64,000 bases of DNA from Cephalotus follicularis (taxonomy: Eukaryota; Streptophyta; Magnoliopsida; Oxalidales; Cephalotaceae), in assembly GCA_001972305.1 (NCBI GenBank), contig BDDD01000061.1, forward strand, positions 613,541 through 677,540, given 5' to 3'. A program made the translations under genes and the position numbers. Of this stretch, positions 1 to 11,879 are shown one piece after another (position 1 is the stretch's first letter; every line of letters begins with the position of its first letter). A model generated the notes under the pieces. The model made no database searches. It saw only the letters and a list, made by a program, of their open reading frames with translations, and had not been told where the DNA came from.

Positions 1-64
1 TGATGGCAGATGTCACTGGCTACGGAGGTGGTCCTATGTGCCAGGAGTTGGCTAGAGTATCCGC

Positions 65-743
65 CCAACTGTCTGCAATGCAGAACTTGATTGTTAACTG
101 CCCGCTAATGCCGGTAGTAAATGTTACCTTATCTATCATCTTCGGAGTGTAGGGTGATAGATAGGTGGTGCACAGTTGGTGCTAGGAGTTAGCGACATGT
201 GACACCCAAACCACTGTAATGATTGATTGTACCTTTGTGCGGTATTCTTGCATTGTACTGTCTATGGCCACTTGGCATGATTGTGTATATATATTGGAAT
301 ACTATATATATATATGTATATGTTATTCCTTTAAAATTTCATGCATATTTACATTTATAGATTCAACTACATGCTTTATCTTCCTACTTAGCTAAGTGAG
401 GACAACGGCTAACCCCTACAATTTCAGATTAAGCGAAGGGCGTTCGGAAGGTACTGCTGAAGCTTTTGGAGAACTGCTTTCTGCTTAAGGCTGTTACTTT
501 ATGTAATGTACTTGTAATGAACGGTTCGCACTCCGTGTTGTGGTTTTACCTTCTTTATGTAATAGAATTATTGCTAGTATTGTGCAAGCACGTAGTATGG
601 GCTGCATGCGGATGACTTGTATTTTATAATCCAAATATGAATGCTTCCGATTATGTTATTGTTAAAGAAGAATTCTGGATTATATTTATTTCTGATATCA
701 CCACACATGCTTGTCTAATGTAATTGAATAACGGGGTGTGACA
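65..743 (+). repeat. 5' LTR (distal part) of the chromovirus-like element
   Basis: Bases 65-743 match 4369-5045 closely and end in TGTGACA just before the primer-binding site. Bases 1-64 do not match the corresponding part of the 3' LTR, so either another repeat joins here or the LTR was rearranged. An AT-rich tract near 290-320 (repeated TATA) could serve as a promoter core, but this is inference. Confidence 0.85.
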
Positions 744-746
744 GCA

Positions 747-758
747 TGGTATCAGAGC
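747..758 (+). other. Primer-binding site, initiator tRNA-Met type
   Basis: TGGTATCAGAGC lies three bases after the LTR end. This is the standard plant LTR-retrotransposon primer site, complementary to the 3' end of initiator tRNA-Met, and it fixes both the strand and the LTR end. Confidence 0.9.
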
Positions 759-848
759 AAATTCCATATATGCTAGCTGGGATAAGTTTCTCAGAAATTA
801 AGTGAATTGTTTCCTAATGATTATGTCATTCCATATAGGAAACCGAAT

Positions 849-2090
849 GGACCTACGAATAGGTAGAAGAGAACGGCGTAGAGCCGACGAAGGAGTCAAT
901 GCACCGCCAGTGCACGAACACTATCCACCAGCGAACGAGGGAGTGAATGTTCCTCCAGTGCAAGATGAGAGGAGTAACTTTGATCGCATGGCTGACCTCT
1001 TTCAACAGCAGATGCAAGCTAATGCGGCAAACATGGAACAAATTCGGCAAATGTACGAGGCTAACCGGACTTACCGTCAGGCTCCCAAGCTTGTCATACC
1101 GGTGGATTTGGCCAAGATCTGGAACGGTTCATGAGACAGAATCCTCCGACATTCAACGGTGAACTGAATGCTACTGTGGCCGAGCAGTGGATTAGAGATT
1201 TGGAGAAAATATTTGCTGCCCTGGGATGTACTGATGAACAGAAGCTCAACTTTGCTGTATATCGGTTATGGGGCGAGGCTACTTATTGGTGGGAAAGGAT
1301 CGAAGCAAAGTGGGAATCTCGTGGATTTGACAGGACTTGGGACAGATTTCAAACTGAGTTCCTTGAAGGTTATGTGCCACAGATAGAACATGACCGGAGG
1401 GAGACTAAACTGATGGAGTTACGTCAAGGGGATATGACGGTAGCTCAGTACCATACCAGATTTGTGGAACTGACAAGACATACACCTTATCTTGTGGAGG
1501 GTGAATCACGGATGATCCGAAGGTTTCTCAAGGGCCTTCGACCTGACATTAGATCAAAACTATTATTACTGCAACTGACTTCTTTTGTAGATGTTGCGAA
1601 AAGTGCGATGGTTCTAGAAGCCGATGCCAATGAAAGGAGAGAAGAGCGGACTCGTGCTAATTAATCGAGGGCCGCACAGTCACAGGGGCAAGGAAGTGAC
1701 AATCATGCTAAATCGGCAAAGTCTGGTAACCGGGGACAAGGAGGTTCTCGATGCAGTAATTCATGATCAAGGACTCCTAGCCGAAACAGTCAACAGAATC
1801 CAGGTGGATGTACTTTCTGTGGTCGTCAGAATCATGATGAGACCGAATGCTGGAAGAAGATGGGAAAGTGCTTGAGGTGTGGTTCACAAGATCACATGTT
1901 GAACAATTGCCCAATGATGAGGGATCAAGCACGCGGCCAACAAAGAAGTGCGGGTGCTAGTGGTAGTATTACGGCTGCTCAACCGTGGAAGGACACCGGG
2001 AAAGGGATTGTGAAAGGTAGGGTCTACACCTTATCTAAAGATGATGTGCCAGAATCTACTACTGTTGTAGGAGGAATTTCAGAGATGGAA
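849..2090 (+). pseudogene. gag remnant with two CCHC zinc knuckles (chromovirus-like)
   Basis: The region encodes a capsid-type protein. A charged N-terminal leader is followed by a retrotransposon gag domain with typical phrases (PPTFNGEL, ATYWWE, FLEGYVP, FLKGLRPDI). Two closely spaced Cys/His knuckles lie near 1808-1915 (CTFCGRQNHDETEC and CLRCGSQDHMLNNC), the usual nucleocapsid RNA-binding motifs. The end of the region (GRVYTLSKDD..) resembles the gag-protease hinge of this family. It is decayed and treated as a fossil. Confidence 0.85.
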
Positions 2091-2119
2091 TCCGTTCACG
2101 GTCTCCCGTGGACTTATTG

Positions 2120-3569
2120 TGGCAAGTCTGAGAGCACAACCGGAACTTCTGGAGTGTATTCTGACTGTTCAGTATAGTGATTCTGAATTGTGGAGTATCC
2201 GTGAGAACCTAGACACTGATTCTGAGTTCTCCATCCATACTGATGGTATATTGAGGTTCCGAGGGAGGATATGTGTTCCGGATGATGAGAGCATCAAGAA
2301 TGAGCTACTGCAACAATCTCACAAGTCAAGATACAGTGTTCACCCTGGAAGTTCCAAGATGTGGCACGACCTGAGGAAGAACTACTGGTGGAGCGGTATG
2401 AAAAGAGAGATCGCCGAATACGTAGCAAGATGTTTGACCTGTCAGAGAGTGAAGGCTGAACATCAGAAACCTGCATGACTGCTACAATCGTTACCAGTGG
2501 TTGAATGGAAATGAGAGCATGTGACCATGGACTTCGTGTCCGGATTACCGAGGTCACGGAATCAGCATGAAGCAGTGTGGGTTGTAGTGGACAGACTCAC
2601 TAAGTCTACTCCCTTCCTTCTGATGAACATGATGTATTCCATCGAGAAGCTTGCTCGATTGTATATCCGGGAGATAGTGAGATTGCATGGGGTGCCGGTC
2701 AGTATTGTTTGTGACCGAGATGCTAGATTTACTTCAAGGTTCTGGAAGAAGTTCCAAGCAGCGATGGGAATAACCTTGAACTTTAGCACTGCTTTCCACC
2801 CACAGACTGACGGACAGTTTGAGCGTACTATTCAGACTCTGGAGGATATGCTACGGGCTTGCATGATTGATTTCGCTGGGAGTTGGGAGGATCATCTAGC
2901 ATTGATTGAGTTCTCCTACAACAACAGTTTTCACACCAGCATAGGAATGGCTCCCTATGAAGCTCTATATGGGAGAATGTGTCGATCACCTATTTGCTGG
3001 GACGAGGTAGGTGAGAGACAAGTGTTGGGACTGGACTTGGTACAGGAGACTACCGATAAAGTAGAGCTAATCAAGAAGAGACTGCAGGCTGCACAAAGTC
3101 GGCAGAAGAGTTACGCCGATAGCAAGAAAAGAAAGCTAGAGTTTGAGAAGGGGGATCATGTTTTCCTAAAGATTTCGCCTTCAAAAGGGATACACCGTTT
3201 TGGCCTCAAAGGGAAGTTGGCTCTATGGTATATTGGGCCGTACGAGATACTGGAGAAAGTGGGGGAGGTAGCATATCAGATTGCTCTACCGCCTAGTTTG
3301 TCGGACGTGCATAACGTATTTCATGTTTCAATGCTACAGAAATACGTACCCGACCCATCTCACATTTTGAGTACGACCCTGGATTTATTAGCCCTAGATT
3401 GACTTATAAGGAAAGACCGATGGGGATAGTGGATCGAATAGAAAAGGTACTAAGGAACAAGACCATTCCTATGGTAAAAGTGCTATGGCGTTTTCACGGA
3501 GCAGATGAAGCTACGTGGGAACGTGAGGACGAAATGATGGAGACATTTCCCCACTTGTTCGGAATGTAA
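2120..3569 (+). pseudogene. integrase and chromodomain remnant of a Gypsy pol
   Basis: In order, the region shows a zinc-binding H2C2 integrase head (HKSRYSVHPGSSKMWHDL..CLTCQRVKAEHQ), the catalytic core (TMDFVSGLP; VCDRDARFTSRFW; HPQTDGQFERTIQTLEDMLR), a GPY/F-like segment (LALWYIGPYEILEKVG..AYQIALPP) and a chromodomain-like tail (VLWRFHGADEATWERED..). Integrase splices the cDNA into host DNA, and the chromodomain of this family can target chromatin marks. The order fits chromoviruses, where integrase is last in pol. No RT or RNase H is seen upstream. It is part of a broken element. Confidence 0.88.
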
Positions 3570-3596
3570 GGGCTAAATTCGAGGACGAATTTTCTT

Positions 3597-3610
3597 TAAG
3601 GAGGGGGAAA
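3597..3610 (+). other. Polypurine tract before the 3' LTR
   Basis: A purine run (AAGGAGGGGGAAA) lies directly before TGTAATGACC, the start of the 3' LTR. It is the expected plus-strand primer site. Confidence 0.85.
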
Positions 3611-5045
3611 TGTAATGACCGCAATTTCAATTCATGTATTTTGTAACCTACGATGAATAAAATATACAATTATTGAAATTATATGTTGGGTTATCACTTG
3701 AATAGAAGGAATTTGAAATAAACTTTTAAATGAAAAATAAGGAAACAAATTATGGCGCTAAACCGTCGATGCCTAACTTCACACCGTCGACGCTTTAAGT
3801 CCTGACATGTGCATAAAACGCACAGTTGAAGGCAGAGTCAAGGCGCCAAACCGTCGACCTTTAAACGCCCAGCATCGATACTTAAAGCAGTTAAGCGTCG
3901 ACGCCCGCGATAACCGGCGACGCTTTAGACGTGTTCTGGCGCAGAACACTTGTCAATTAGCATGGAACTGCAGTGTTAAAATGGTGAGCTAAGGACAAGT
4001 GTCTTATAAACGTGTCAATGCTTACCAGAAGCCTTCACCAGCTGGGTAACATGCAAGGATGGAGCCTTGCATGTGATCTGAACCTGCAACCTGCAAAACA
4101 TAGCAGAAAAGTGAGAGAAAAATAATGAATGAATGCATGCATGAAGGAGAGAGAAATGTGCAATGAAAGTTAAACTAGCTGAGGAAATTAAAAGCACGGA
4201 ATTGAGTCTTTATATCAGCTGATCCATGAGCTGATTGAATGTTAGAAACACTGAGAAATAGAGAGACAATCTAGACAATTGCTGGAGGATTGCTAGAGGT
4301 TGAAGGAGCCTAAAGTTCAAAAGGGGAAAACTTGGAGCATCACCTGGAATTGGTAAGTAAACCGAGTTCCAACTGTCTGCAATGCAGAACTTGATTGTTA
4401 ACTGCCCGCTAATGCCGGTAGTAAATGTTACCTTATCTATCATCTTCGGAGTGTAGGGTGATAGTTAGGTGGTGCACAGTTGGTGCTAGGAGTTAGCGAC
4501 ATGTGACACCCAAACCACTGTACTGATTGATTGTACCCTTGTGCGGTATTCTTGCATTGTACTGTCTATGGCCACTTGGCATGATTGTGTATATATATTG
4601 GAATACTATATATATATGTATATGTCGTTCTTTTAAACTGTCATGCATATTTACATTTATAGATTCAACTGCATGCTTTATCTTCCTACTTAGACAAGTG
4701 AGGACAACGACTAACCCCTAAAATTTCAGATTAAGCGAAGGGCGTTCGGAAGGTACTGCTGAAGCTTTTGGAGAACTGCTTTCTGCTTAAGGTTGTTACT
4801 TTATGTATTGTACTTGTAATGAACGGTTCGCACTCAGTGTTGTGGTTTTACCTTCTTTATGTAATAGAATTATTGCTAGTATTGTGTGAGCACGTAGTAT
4901 GGGCTGCGTGCGGATGACTTGTATTTTATAATCCAGATTTGAATGCTTCCGCTTATGTTATTGTTAAAGGAGAATGCTGGATTATATTTATTTCTGATAT
5001 CACCACACATGCTTGTCTAATGTAATTGAATAACGGGGTGTGACA
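3611..5045 (+). repeat. 3' LTR of the chromovirus-like element
   Basis: The LTR runs from TGTAATGACC to GGTGTGACA, about 1435 bp. Its distal part matches the 5' LTR. Bases 3765-3930 carry a cluster of CCGTCGACGC / GCGTCGACGC-like sites, also found in LTRs of other families in this window. A TATA-rich stretch lies at 4590-4625. Confidence 0.88.
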
Positions 5046-5752
5046 ATCAAGAAGTAGTGCAAGGCACTGATTTCGCTGCATGTTTAGATGCCATGAAATC
5101 CGAGATGGATTCCATGTATACCAACCGAGTTTGGAACTTGGTCGAATGTCCCGAGGTCATAAAGCCTATTGGTTACAAGTGGATCGTCAAGAAGAAGGTT
5201 GGCGCAGATGGAAAGATTGAGACATACAAAGCGCGATTGGTGGCGAAAGGGTATAGACAGCGACATGGGGTCGATTATACCGAAACTTTCCCACCAGTTG
5301 CGATGCTCAAATCTATTCGGATTTTGCATGCTATTGCCGCTAATTATGATTATGCGATATGGCAAATGGATGTCCAGACTGCGTTCTTAAATGGAAATCT
5401 TGAAGAGGACATTTATATGTCCCAACCTGAGGGGTTTACATCCACTGAGTCTTCGCTCATGGTGTGCAAGCTTTAGAGGTCGATTTATGGCCTAAAGCAA
5501 GCATCTAGGAGCTGGAATATACGATTTAATAAGGCTATTAAGTCTTTTGGCTTCATTAAAAACGTAGATGAGCCTTGTGTCTACCGGAAACAGGAAAACA
5601 TAGGTATCACTTTCTTGGTGCTATACGTGGATGACATTCTGATCATTGGGAATGATGTAGGGATGTTGCAGTCCGTGAAAGTATGGCTTGCCAAGAATTT
5701 CTCCATGAAGGATTTGGGAGAAGCCTCATACATACTTGGGAGAAGCCTCTAC
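5046..5752 (+). pseudogene. Ty1/Copia reverse transcriptase fragment
   Basis: The translation is a clear Copia reverse transcriptase: WNLVECPEVIKPIGYKWIVKKK, YKARLVAKGYRQRHGVDYTETFPPVAM, MDVQTAFLNGNLEEDIYMSQPEGF, SIYGLKQASRSWNIRFNKAI and LYVDDILIIGND, which includes the YVDD catalytic signature. RT copies element RNA into cDNA. Only this middle part of pol is present. It is bounded on the left by the chromovirus LTR and on the right by a Copia-type LTR fragment, so it is a fossil remnant. The family is probably that of the neighbouring LTR fragments, but the linkage is inferred. Confidence 0.9.
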
Positions 5753-7330
5753 GAGTCTAGCAAGTTCTGAATGGACTTGTCTGATCCTTAGTCCCGAGCC
5801 GCTACTGTGCATTGCATAGAGACTGCCTGACTTTGATTTCTGCCCTACCCAGTTCTTTCACGGGACTGGAATACAGGCAGATTTTAGGTCTTACAGGATC
5901 TATGTGAATGTAAGTGAGTACGCAGCAAAGGATCATCACACCTGATGTGAGGGTGATTGGCTCTATAGTATCTTATTCATTGTGGACTTTGAAATACCTG
6001 GCCAGGTTATGGCGAGCTAGAACCTAGGGTTTCTGGAAAGGCTTGTCGATAGTCATGATGGTAAAATACGGATTTATAGATACCGACATATCTATGGTTG
6101 ACACGCATCCTTACCCTAGGCTATGATCGGAGCCGAGGATGACGAGGGATTATAGTACACGGTAACTGTCGTCAGGATAAAGTATCAGATGTATCAGAAA
6201 TGGACTTAATTGTGGAAATTAATCATGGGATTAATTTACATACCTGAGATATGATAGTCATAAGTTCAGGGTCTTAAAAGTAGTCAAGGACTATTTATGG
6301 TAAGTTTACTTAAGAGAAAGGCGTCTTAGTAACACACCATCGTTACCGATTAATTCCGGGCTTTCGGGTCCCGCCTCACGAGTATATGTATTAGATACAT
6401 ATATCGTATTATTTTTATAACGTGTGATAGCACATGTTATTTCATGGTGTACTAGTAATGTCACGTGACTGATTAGTTGACGTAATATACTAATATGATT
6501 TTGGTATTAATTAATAATTAGATTAATAATTCTCTTATTCAGTAATAAATAATAATTGGATTATTATTTATCTATCTCTATCTCCTCATTGGCTGCAGCA
6601 TGGATATCAACGTATTGGTTGTTAGACTTCCAATGTGGCAGGTGGAAGCTAAATAAATAAATATAACACGTTTATAATACATCCTTCTCTTATCCATTCC
6701 ATATATCATGGTGCAAAATGGAAAAAGGGATTTGCATTCAAATTTGAATGAAATCCTGATAACAGCTTTGGCTGTTATTATCATCCTACTATTGTGGAGA
6801 GAACTCTGGGGATAAGGAGAGGGAAGTTAATAAAACGTGAGAGAGAGAGAGAGGTGAACCTAGATAACTTTTTGACAATGAGAGAGAAGTTTTGGTTTTT
6901 GGTTCTTAGAGAGCAAAAATAGAGAAAAGAGAAAGCGATACTGAAACACACCACAAATTGATTACTATAGGTGGTGTATTGCTTACACTGAGCTCTACAT
7001 TCCCTATATTAATCCTAGACTAGGATTAGTTATATGGGAATTGTTTTACATTGGTTATCATGCTGCGATCCGTTCCTCAGTGAAAGCTTGAAGTTTCAGA
7101 ACAGAATCTTGAAGGAAGGAGTTTTGGTTGCTTCGTATAAACTCTGTCCTTCTCTATATGTATATATGTGTAATCGTTTATTTGGTAGTTGTTGATTAGA
7201 GATCCTGGCATGATTATATTCGTTTATGGTGTTAGATAATAGTTGTCCATTGTTTTGAGCCACTTTAATGAAAATTAAAGTTGAACAATCTATCTACCTA
7301 ATGCCTAAAATGACTTTAATCCAAGTTTTA
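5745..7330 (+). repeat. Copia-type LTR fragment (family L1)
   Basis: Bases 5745-6590 are about 90 percent or more identical by eye to 61795-62598, and related more distantly, in reverse, to the LTR of the minus-strand Copia element at 50061-51598. The shared order is 'gactctacgagtctagcaag', then 'tttgatttctgccctaccca', then 'gggctttcgggtccc'. The 5' part of the LTR is missing at the junction with the RT fragment. The right end near 7330 is uncertain. There is no coding capacity, so the gene-free 5.7-7.5 kb stretch is explained by this repeat. Confidence 0.7.
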
Positions 7331-7344
7331 TTCTTGCAATTCAC

Positions 7345-8413
7345 TGAACTGGCCGACCATAGGAAACCTATATGGATAGACCTACTTGTGTCAATAGGAT
7401 TCCTATCTGTGTCGGTAGTCCAGAGTTACAAGGTGACTAGTATGCCATACGTGACCTGTGTTGTTCCTTAGACTTGAGCGGCTACTTGACATTGCGTAAT
7501 GAATACATGACTTTGATTTCCAGCTTACCCAGCTCCTAGAGGTGGCAAACGGCTTGTATTTGGGTCTTGTAGGATCTACGTGCTACTGTGAGCCAGCGCG
7601 TGACAAGGAATCATCACACCCGTAGGATGGGTGACCGGCTCTATAATATCTGTGTCCATTACAGATTTGCAAAAACCCTGATCAGTTGCCGGTGGACTGG
7701 GACAAGGTTCCGGGGAGGTCCACCGATATTCGTAATGTGTAACCAGATTTATAGTCATTGCGACTTTCATATAGGGTGACACTTTATCCATACCCTAGAT
7801 CATGGTAGTAGCCAAGTATGACGAGGGAAACACTGCACACATGCTGACAACAGTAGAAAGTATTGGTTTAACCAGCTATCATTTGATTAACGTGGAAATT
7901 TGTTAGGAATTGATTCCACGGGTCCGAAAGTTATAGGATATCATTCCGGGGCCACATTGATAGTCAAGGACTAGTGGTATGATCGTACCAGAACTTTGGG
8001 AGGTTCCAAAAAATTTATCATTCGTACTGGAACCCAAACCAAACTTTAGGGTCCCACCTGATTAGTAAATTTGTTGACATACATGCAAGGCATATGTCAT
8101 ATGGTAGGAGGTTAGCATGAATGTTACTTTGCATGAGTAATTTGATTTGCTAGGTTTAGTCTCTTTAAGATGAGAACACTTAGCTTCACCATAATAAAAT
8201 TACTCTAGTCAAAGGTTGGGTGTATTACAAGTAATCATGTGGAGTGATTAGGAGAGATAAAGGGACGGCTAGGCATGCACATTGGTGTGTGCATGCCTTG
8301 GCAGAATTTAGGGTTGTGTGGGGCATAACCAATTCAGCCCAATTCCCCTCCCTAAGCCTCCCCACCAATGGTCTTCAAGTAAAGATTAATTAGGCTTGAA
8401 GTTTGTATATAGG
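7345..8413 (+). repeat. Second Copia-type LTR fragment (family L2), left part
   Basis: The stretch 'gtcaataggattcctatctg', 'gacttgagcggctac', 'tttgatttccagcttaccca' repeats the order seen in L1 and in the reverse complement of 51420-50420. It is interrupted at 8414 by the Athila-like element and resumes at 17667. A perfect 10-bp hairpin (GGCATGCACA / TGTGCATGCC) lies at 8272-8297. No coding sequence is seen. Confidence 0.65.
8409..8413. repeat. Target-site duplication ATAGG (left copy)
   Basis: ATAGG directly precedes the 5' LTR and is repeated at 17662-17666 directly after the 3' LTR. This marks one integration event. Confidence 0.93.
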
Positions 8414-9847
8414 TGTTTAGCATAAAAATGTGTTGTTTTTAATGATTTATTTGTGATATTTTTATGCTTGTAATGGACTACTTTGGTTGCATTGTGATGA
8501 TTTTCAGGTACAAGAGCAAAAGGACCAAAGTGCAAGAATACTACCCAAAGTTGTGCAAATTGGAGCTTGAAAGTGTAGAGATTGAAGAAGTGACAAATTC
8601 TGCAGAAATAGAGTAAAAAGCATCGATGTTTTTCATAGATTCGATGTCTTTTCAGGGTTTGCAGTAAACGCGTCGATGCCTTTTCTTGCGGATCGATGTC
8701 CTTTCTGGGATAGCAACCTACCTTCAAATGCTATGAAAAAGACATCGACGTCTTTCATCAAACGGATCAACGTCTTTGTGCAAATTCGACCTGTAGATTT
8801 TGGATCAAAATTCATCGACGTCTTTCATCATAGGGATCGATGTCCATTACACGCATCTCAGCAAACGACAATTTTTTTACAAAATGCGTCGATGGCCAAC
8901 CAAAGGCGTCGACGTCTTCTTCTGCAGTAGAAATAGAAAGTTAGATTTTTTGCCAGATTTTGTAACTAGGATTGATTTATTTCCATTTCTGACCAGTTTT
9001 GTAATATGAAAACAATACAAGGCCGGCCAAATTGAAGGAGAGAGGCTGGTAGAAACCCTATTTTCTTCTTTGTCAATTTTAGTTTATTTTACAATGTTTA
9101 GTAGCTAAACTCTTCAAGGTTTTGGGGAAGAACAAAGCCTAGATTGTTATTGTTTCGATTCCATCAATAAAAATCCTTGAACATTTGATTTGTTCTTCAA
9201 ATATTTCTTCCTTTGAACACACTTTGTATGTCTGATTAAAATCCACAAACATCTTGTCGGTGAAGCTGAAAGTTGGTGAATAAATGGTGCTTAATTCAAT
9301 CAACGGAGTCTACTCATACGGTTTGTCATAACGAACACACTTCGTATAGACCTAGAATGTCTACTCATACGTTTTGCCGCCATTGCCGTACTTCGTATAG
9401 ACCTAGCATGTCTACTCATACGTCTTGTCATCACCGTCGCACTCCGTATCGACCTAGCTGCCGTTGGTTATCAAGGTATGATCATTCAATTAAATGGAAT
9501 TGTTCAATACAATCTACGGTGAGTTTCTATACCCTAAAACTGCATCTTAGTTATATATTTTCTTCACTTTTATTCATTGTTTTGATTCGTTTTAAAATTG
9601 CATGTTTTATTTCTTGGTGTTTCGAATTCAGTGTTTTTAACTCTCGAAGTCTTAATTTTCTGTTTTGATTATTTATTTTATTATGCATAATTAGGAGTAG
9701 TTTTCATAATTAAACCTTGATTTCGCATACTTCGCCTAGGTTGGATAAATTACAACTAGTTTAATGTTTCCCTGTGTTCGACCCATTACTGCATGATCCG
9801 TGCACTTGCGGCTATAAATTTTAAAACATCATTTTTTTACGTGAACA
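8414..9847 (+). repeat. 5' LTR of the Athila-like element
   Basis: It begins TGTTTAGCATAAAAATG and ends GTGAACA. The first 55 bases contain an inverted repeat (GCATAAAAAT at 8420-8429, ATTTTTATGC at 8458-8467) also present in the 3' LTR and at 57582. A cluster of CGTCGATG/CGTCGACG sites lies at 8625-8925. Bases 9300-9460 hold about three copies of a degenerate 45-bp unit ('tctactcatac..cttcgtatagacctag'). Confidence 0.92.
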
Positions 9848-9851
9848 AGTT

Positions 9852-9867
9852 TTCGGCGCCGTTGCCG
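9852..9867 (+). other. Primer-binding site, tRNA-Asp type
   Basis: CGGCGCCGTTGCC, followed by GGGGAAA, lies a few bases after the LTR. It nearly matches the TGGCGCCGTTGCC primer site of Athila-type elements, which is complementary to the 3' end of tRNA-Asp. Confidence 0.82.
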
Positions 9868-10154
9868 GGGAAACGTTTTAAATTAGTTTACATTTATTCG
9901 ACTGATTCGTAGTATTTATTTGTGTTTTATTTTTCTGTTTTTGTGTTTCCTTTTACTTTGTTAGCTTAGTTTAATTAGGGAATTGCATAAGTTTTAAAAG
10001 CAAATTCTAATAATCTTTGCATAAGCTTTAAACAAACCCTAATTTTGCTAAGTTAATTTTCTGCATAAGGTTTTAATCATTTAGTTTAATTTAGGCCTTC
10101 AAAAAAAAAAACTTGTGTTTTTTGCTGTAGTTTAGAATTGTCTTAAGCTAGTTT

Positions 10155-11850
10155 ATGACTGAGTGGGTAGGTGGCCCAAATAACCCTCTCGAGCGAAATA
10201 ATCAACAACCACAAATGGCGGACGAACTCCCAATTCAAACTCTTCGCGATAGATTCAATCCCGCGAGGACAGCGCAACCATCCTGTATCCTGTTGCCTGC
10301 TCCTCAAGGGAACAATTTCGAGTTGAAATCTCAGTTCATTAGCATGCTCCCGCACTTTCATGGTTTACCCAATGAGGATGTGTATCTCTTCCTTCTCGAG
10401 TTCGAGGAAGTATGCGCCCTCATGAAACTTCAACGACTTTCAGATGACGCAATTAAATTGCGTTTCATAAATTTTTCTCTGAAAGATGGAGCTAAAAAGT
10501 GGCTCTACAGTCTCCCCAATGGTTCTATTTCTACATGAGACCATTTCACTGTTTCGTTCCTAAAGAAATTCTTTCCACTTCATAAAACCAATAAACTTAG
10601 GAACGACATTCTCCAGTTTCGTCAAAAACCCAATGAATCATTTTCTAGGTGTATGGAACGTTTTAAGGATCTTCTCTTAGAGTGTCCTCATCATGGTTTG
10701 AACACGTGGCATTTATGCCAAATCATCTACGAAGGCATTGATTACCAGACCAAGCAATTGGTCTAATCTATGTGTCCTGATGGGTTCACCTCATACACGG
10801 ATGAAAACGAGGCATGGAATTTCCTTTTAGATTTGGGTGAGGGAACTAGAGAGTGGGAGTCAGCTCAAGTTACCGAGAGAGCTCTATCGAGTAAAGGGTA
10901 CGTTATAGAAGGACCAATTGCTAAGGAGGCACAGCTAGAAAGTCGCCTAACTAGAATAGAGTAACTACTTAGGGGTTCCCCGCAAGTCAACCAAATCGAT
11001 CACAACACCCCTATTTGTTCTTGGTGTCAGTCCCCAAATCATGTGTTTGAAGAGTGCCAAATTTATATTGACAATCAATATGCTCCTGAGAATGTGTCTA
11101 CTATGAATCAATAGAACCCGTATAGTAACACCTACAATCCGGGTTGGCGAAATCATCCAAACTTCTCATGGAGTCAAGGGCAAAACATGCGAGGACAATC
11201 AAACTTTTTGGGGTAGCCTTCTAGCGTTGGTGCCCCACCTTTACATTTTTTGGGACAACCTTCAAGCTTCCCTAGCCTGTTTGTACCACAGCAGACATTT
11301 CCAAGGTTCTCCCAAAATTCGAACACTATTCGACCATCCTTCCCACCACAAAATCAATTTTCAAATCAACAAACATCAGGATTATCAAACCAAAGGGAGG
11401 ATCCATCTAGGATTTCGTCGCTAGAAAAGAGCATGGAACTTCTTATGAGCACTGTGATGACTAGTCAACATAACATGGAAAAACAAATTTCACAACTAGC
11501 ATCCGCGCTACACGAAAGAGAAAAAGGAAAAATGTCGTCCCAACCTGACCCGAATCCTAGGACTGCCTTAAACCATTCCGCTCAAATCCAACAACCATTA
11601 AATCCGTAAAATTCAGCTTCCTCCTTTGGTCCATCAAAACAAGTTTTTGCCCTAAGGAGTGGAAATGAATACCATCCAGCGGATCAAACGGAAAATGTGA
11701 ACGAGCAAATGGAGGAATCCTTGGCGCCAGAAAATTTACAAGAACCATTGGTTGACCCATCAGAGCAATCAACACAATTAAATGCGCACGATGAATTGAG
11801 GAAGGAGAAAGAGGACGAGAAGAAGAAACAGCCAGTGGAGGCACCTGAAC
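10155..11850 (+). pseudogene. gag remnant of the Athila-like element
   Basis: The region starts MTEWVGGPNNPLERNNQQPQ and continues into a capsid-like domain (MLPHFHGLPNEDVYLFLLEFEEVC; KLRFINFSLKDGAKKWLYSLP). Downstream are a nucleocapsid-like knuckle segment (CSWCQSPNHVFEEC) and a Gln/Pro/Ser-rich, low-complexity tail. The upstream stretch 9868-10154 is an AT-rich leader without coding potential. It is decayed; domain order and wording match the Athila lineage. Confidence 0.85.
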
Positions 11851-11879
11851 GTTGATTTGACCCACCAACTCCTTTTCCA

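Larger units (their letters stand above)
1..5045 (+). mobile_element. Ty3/Gypsy chromovirus-like LTR retrotransposon, left end cut by window
   Basis: The element runs from a partial 5' LTR through a tRNA-Met-type primer site, gag, integrase, chromodomain and polypurine tract to a complete 3' LTR that ends in TGACA. The integrase followed by a chromodomain-like tail places it among the chromoviruses, probably Tekay/Del-like. I see gag and integrase parts, but no reverse transcriptase or RNase H, so it is a broken copy with a shortened interior. The two LTRs are very similar by eye (a few differences per hundred bases), which suggests a fairly recent insertion. The DNA right of the 3' LTR (from 5046) is Copia coding sequence, so the element landed inside a Copia element. 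The left TSD lies outside the window, so the TSD cannot be tested. Confidence 0.88.

Noticed and set aside
747-758. A tRNA gene at the primer site
   Set aside because: Only the 12-base complement to a tRNA 3' end is present. There is no cloverleaf and no A or B box.
9273-9668. A Ser/Thr/His-rich protein ('THTVCHNEHTSYRP' repeats)
   Set aside because: It is a degenerate 45-bp repeat in the Athila-type LTR, repeated in the 3' LTR and at 34330, with no codon-level conservation visible.
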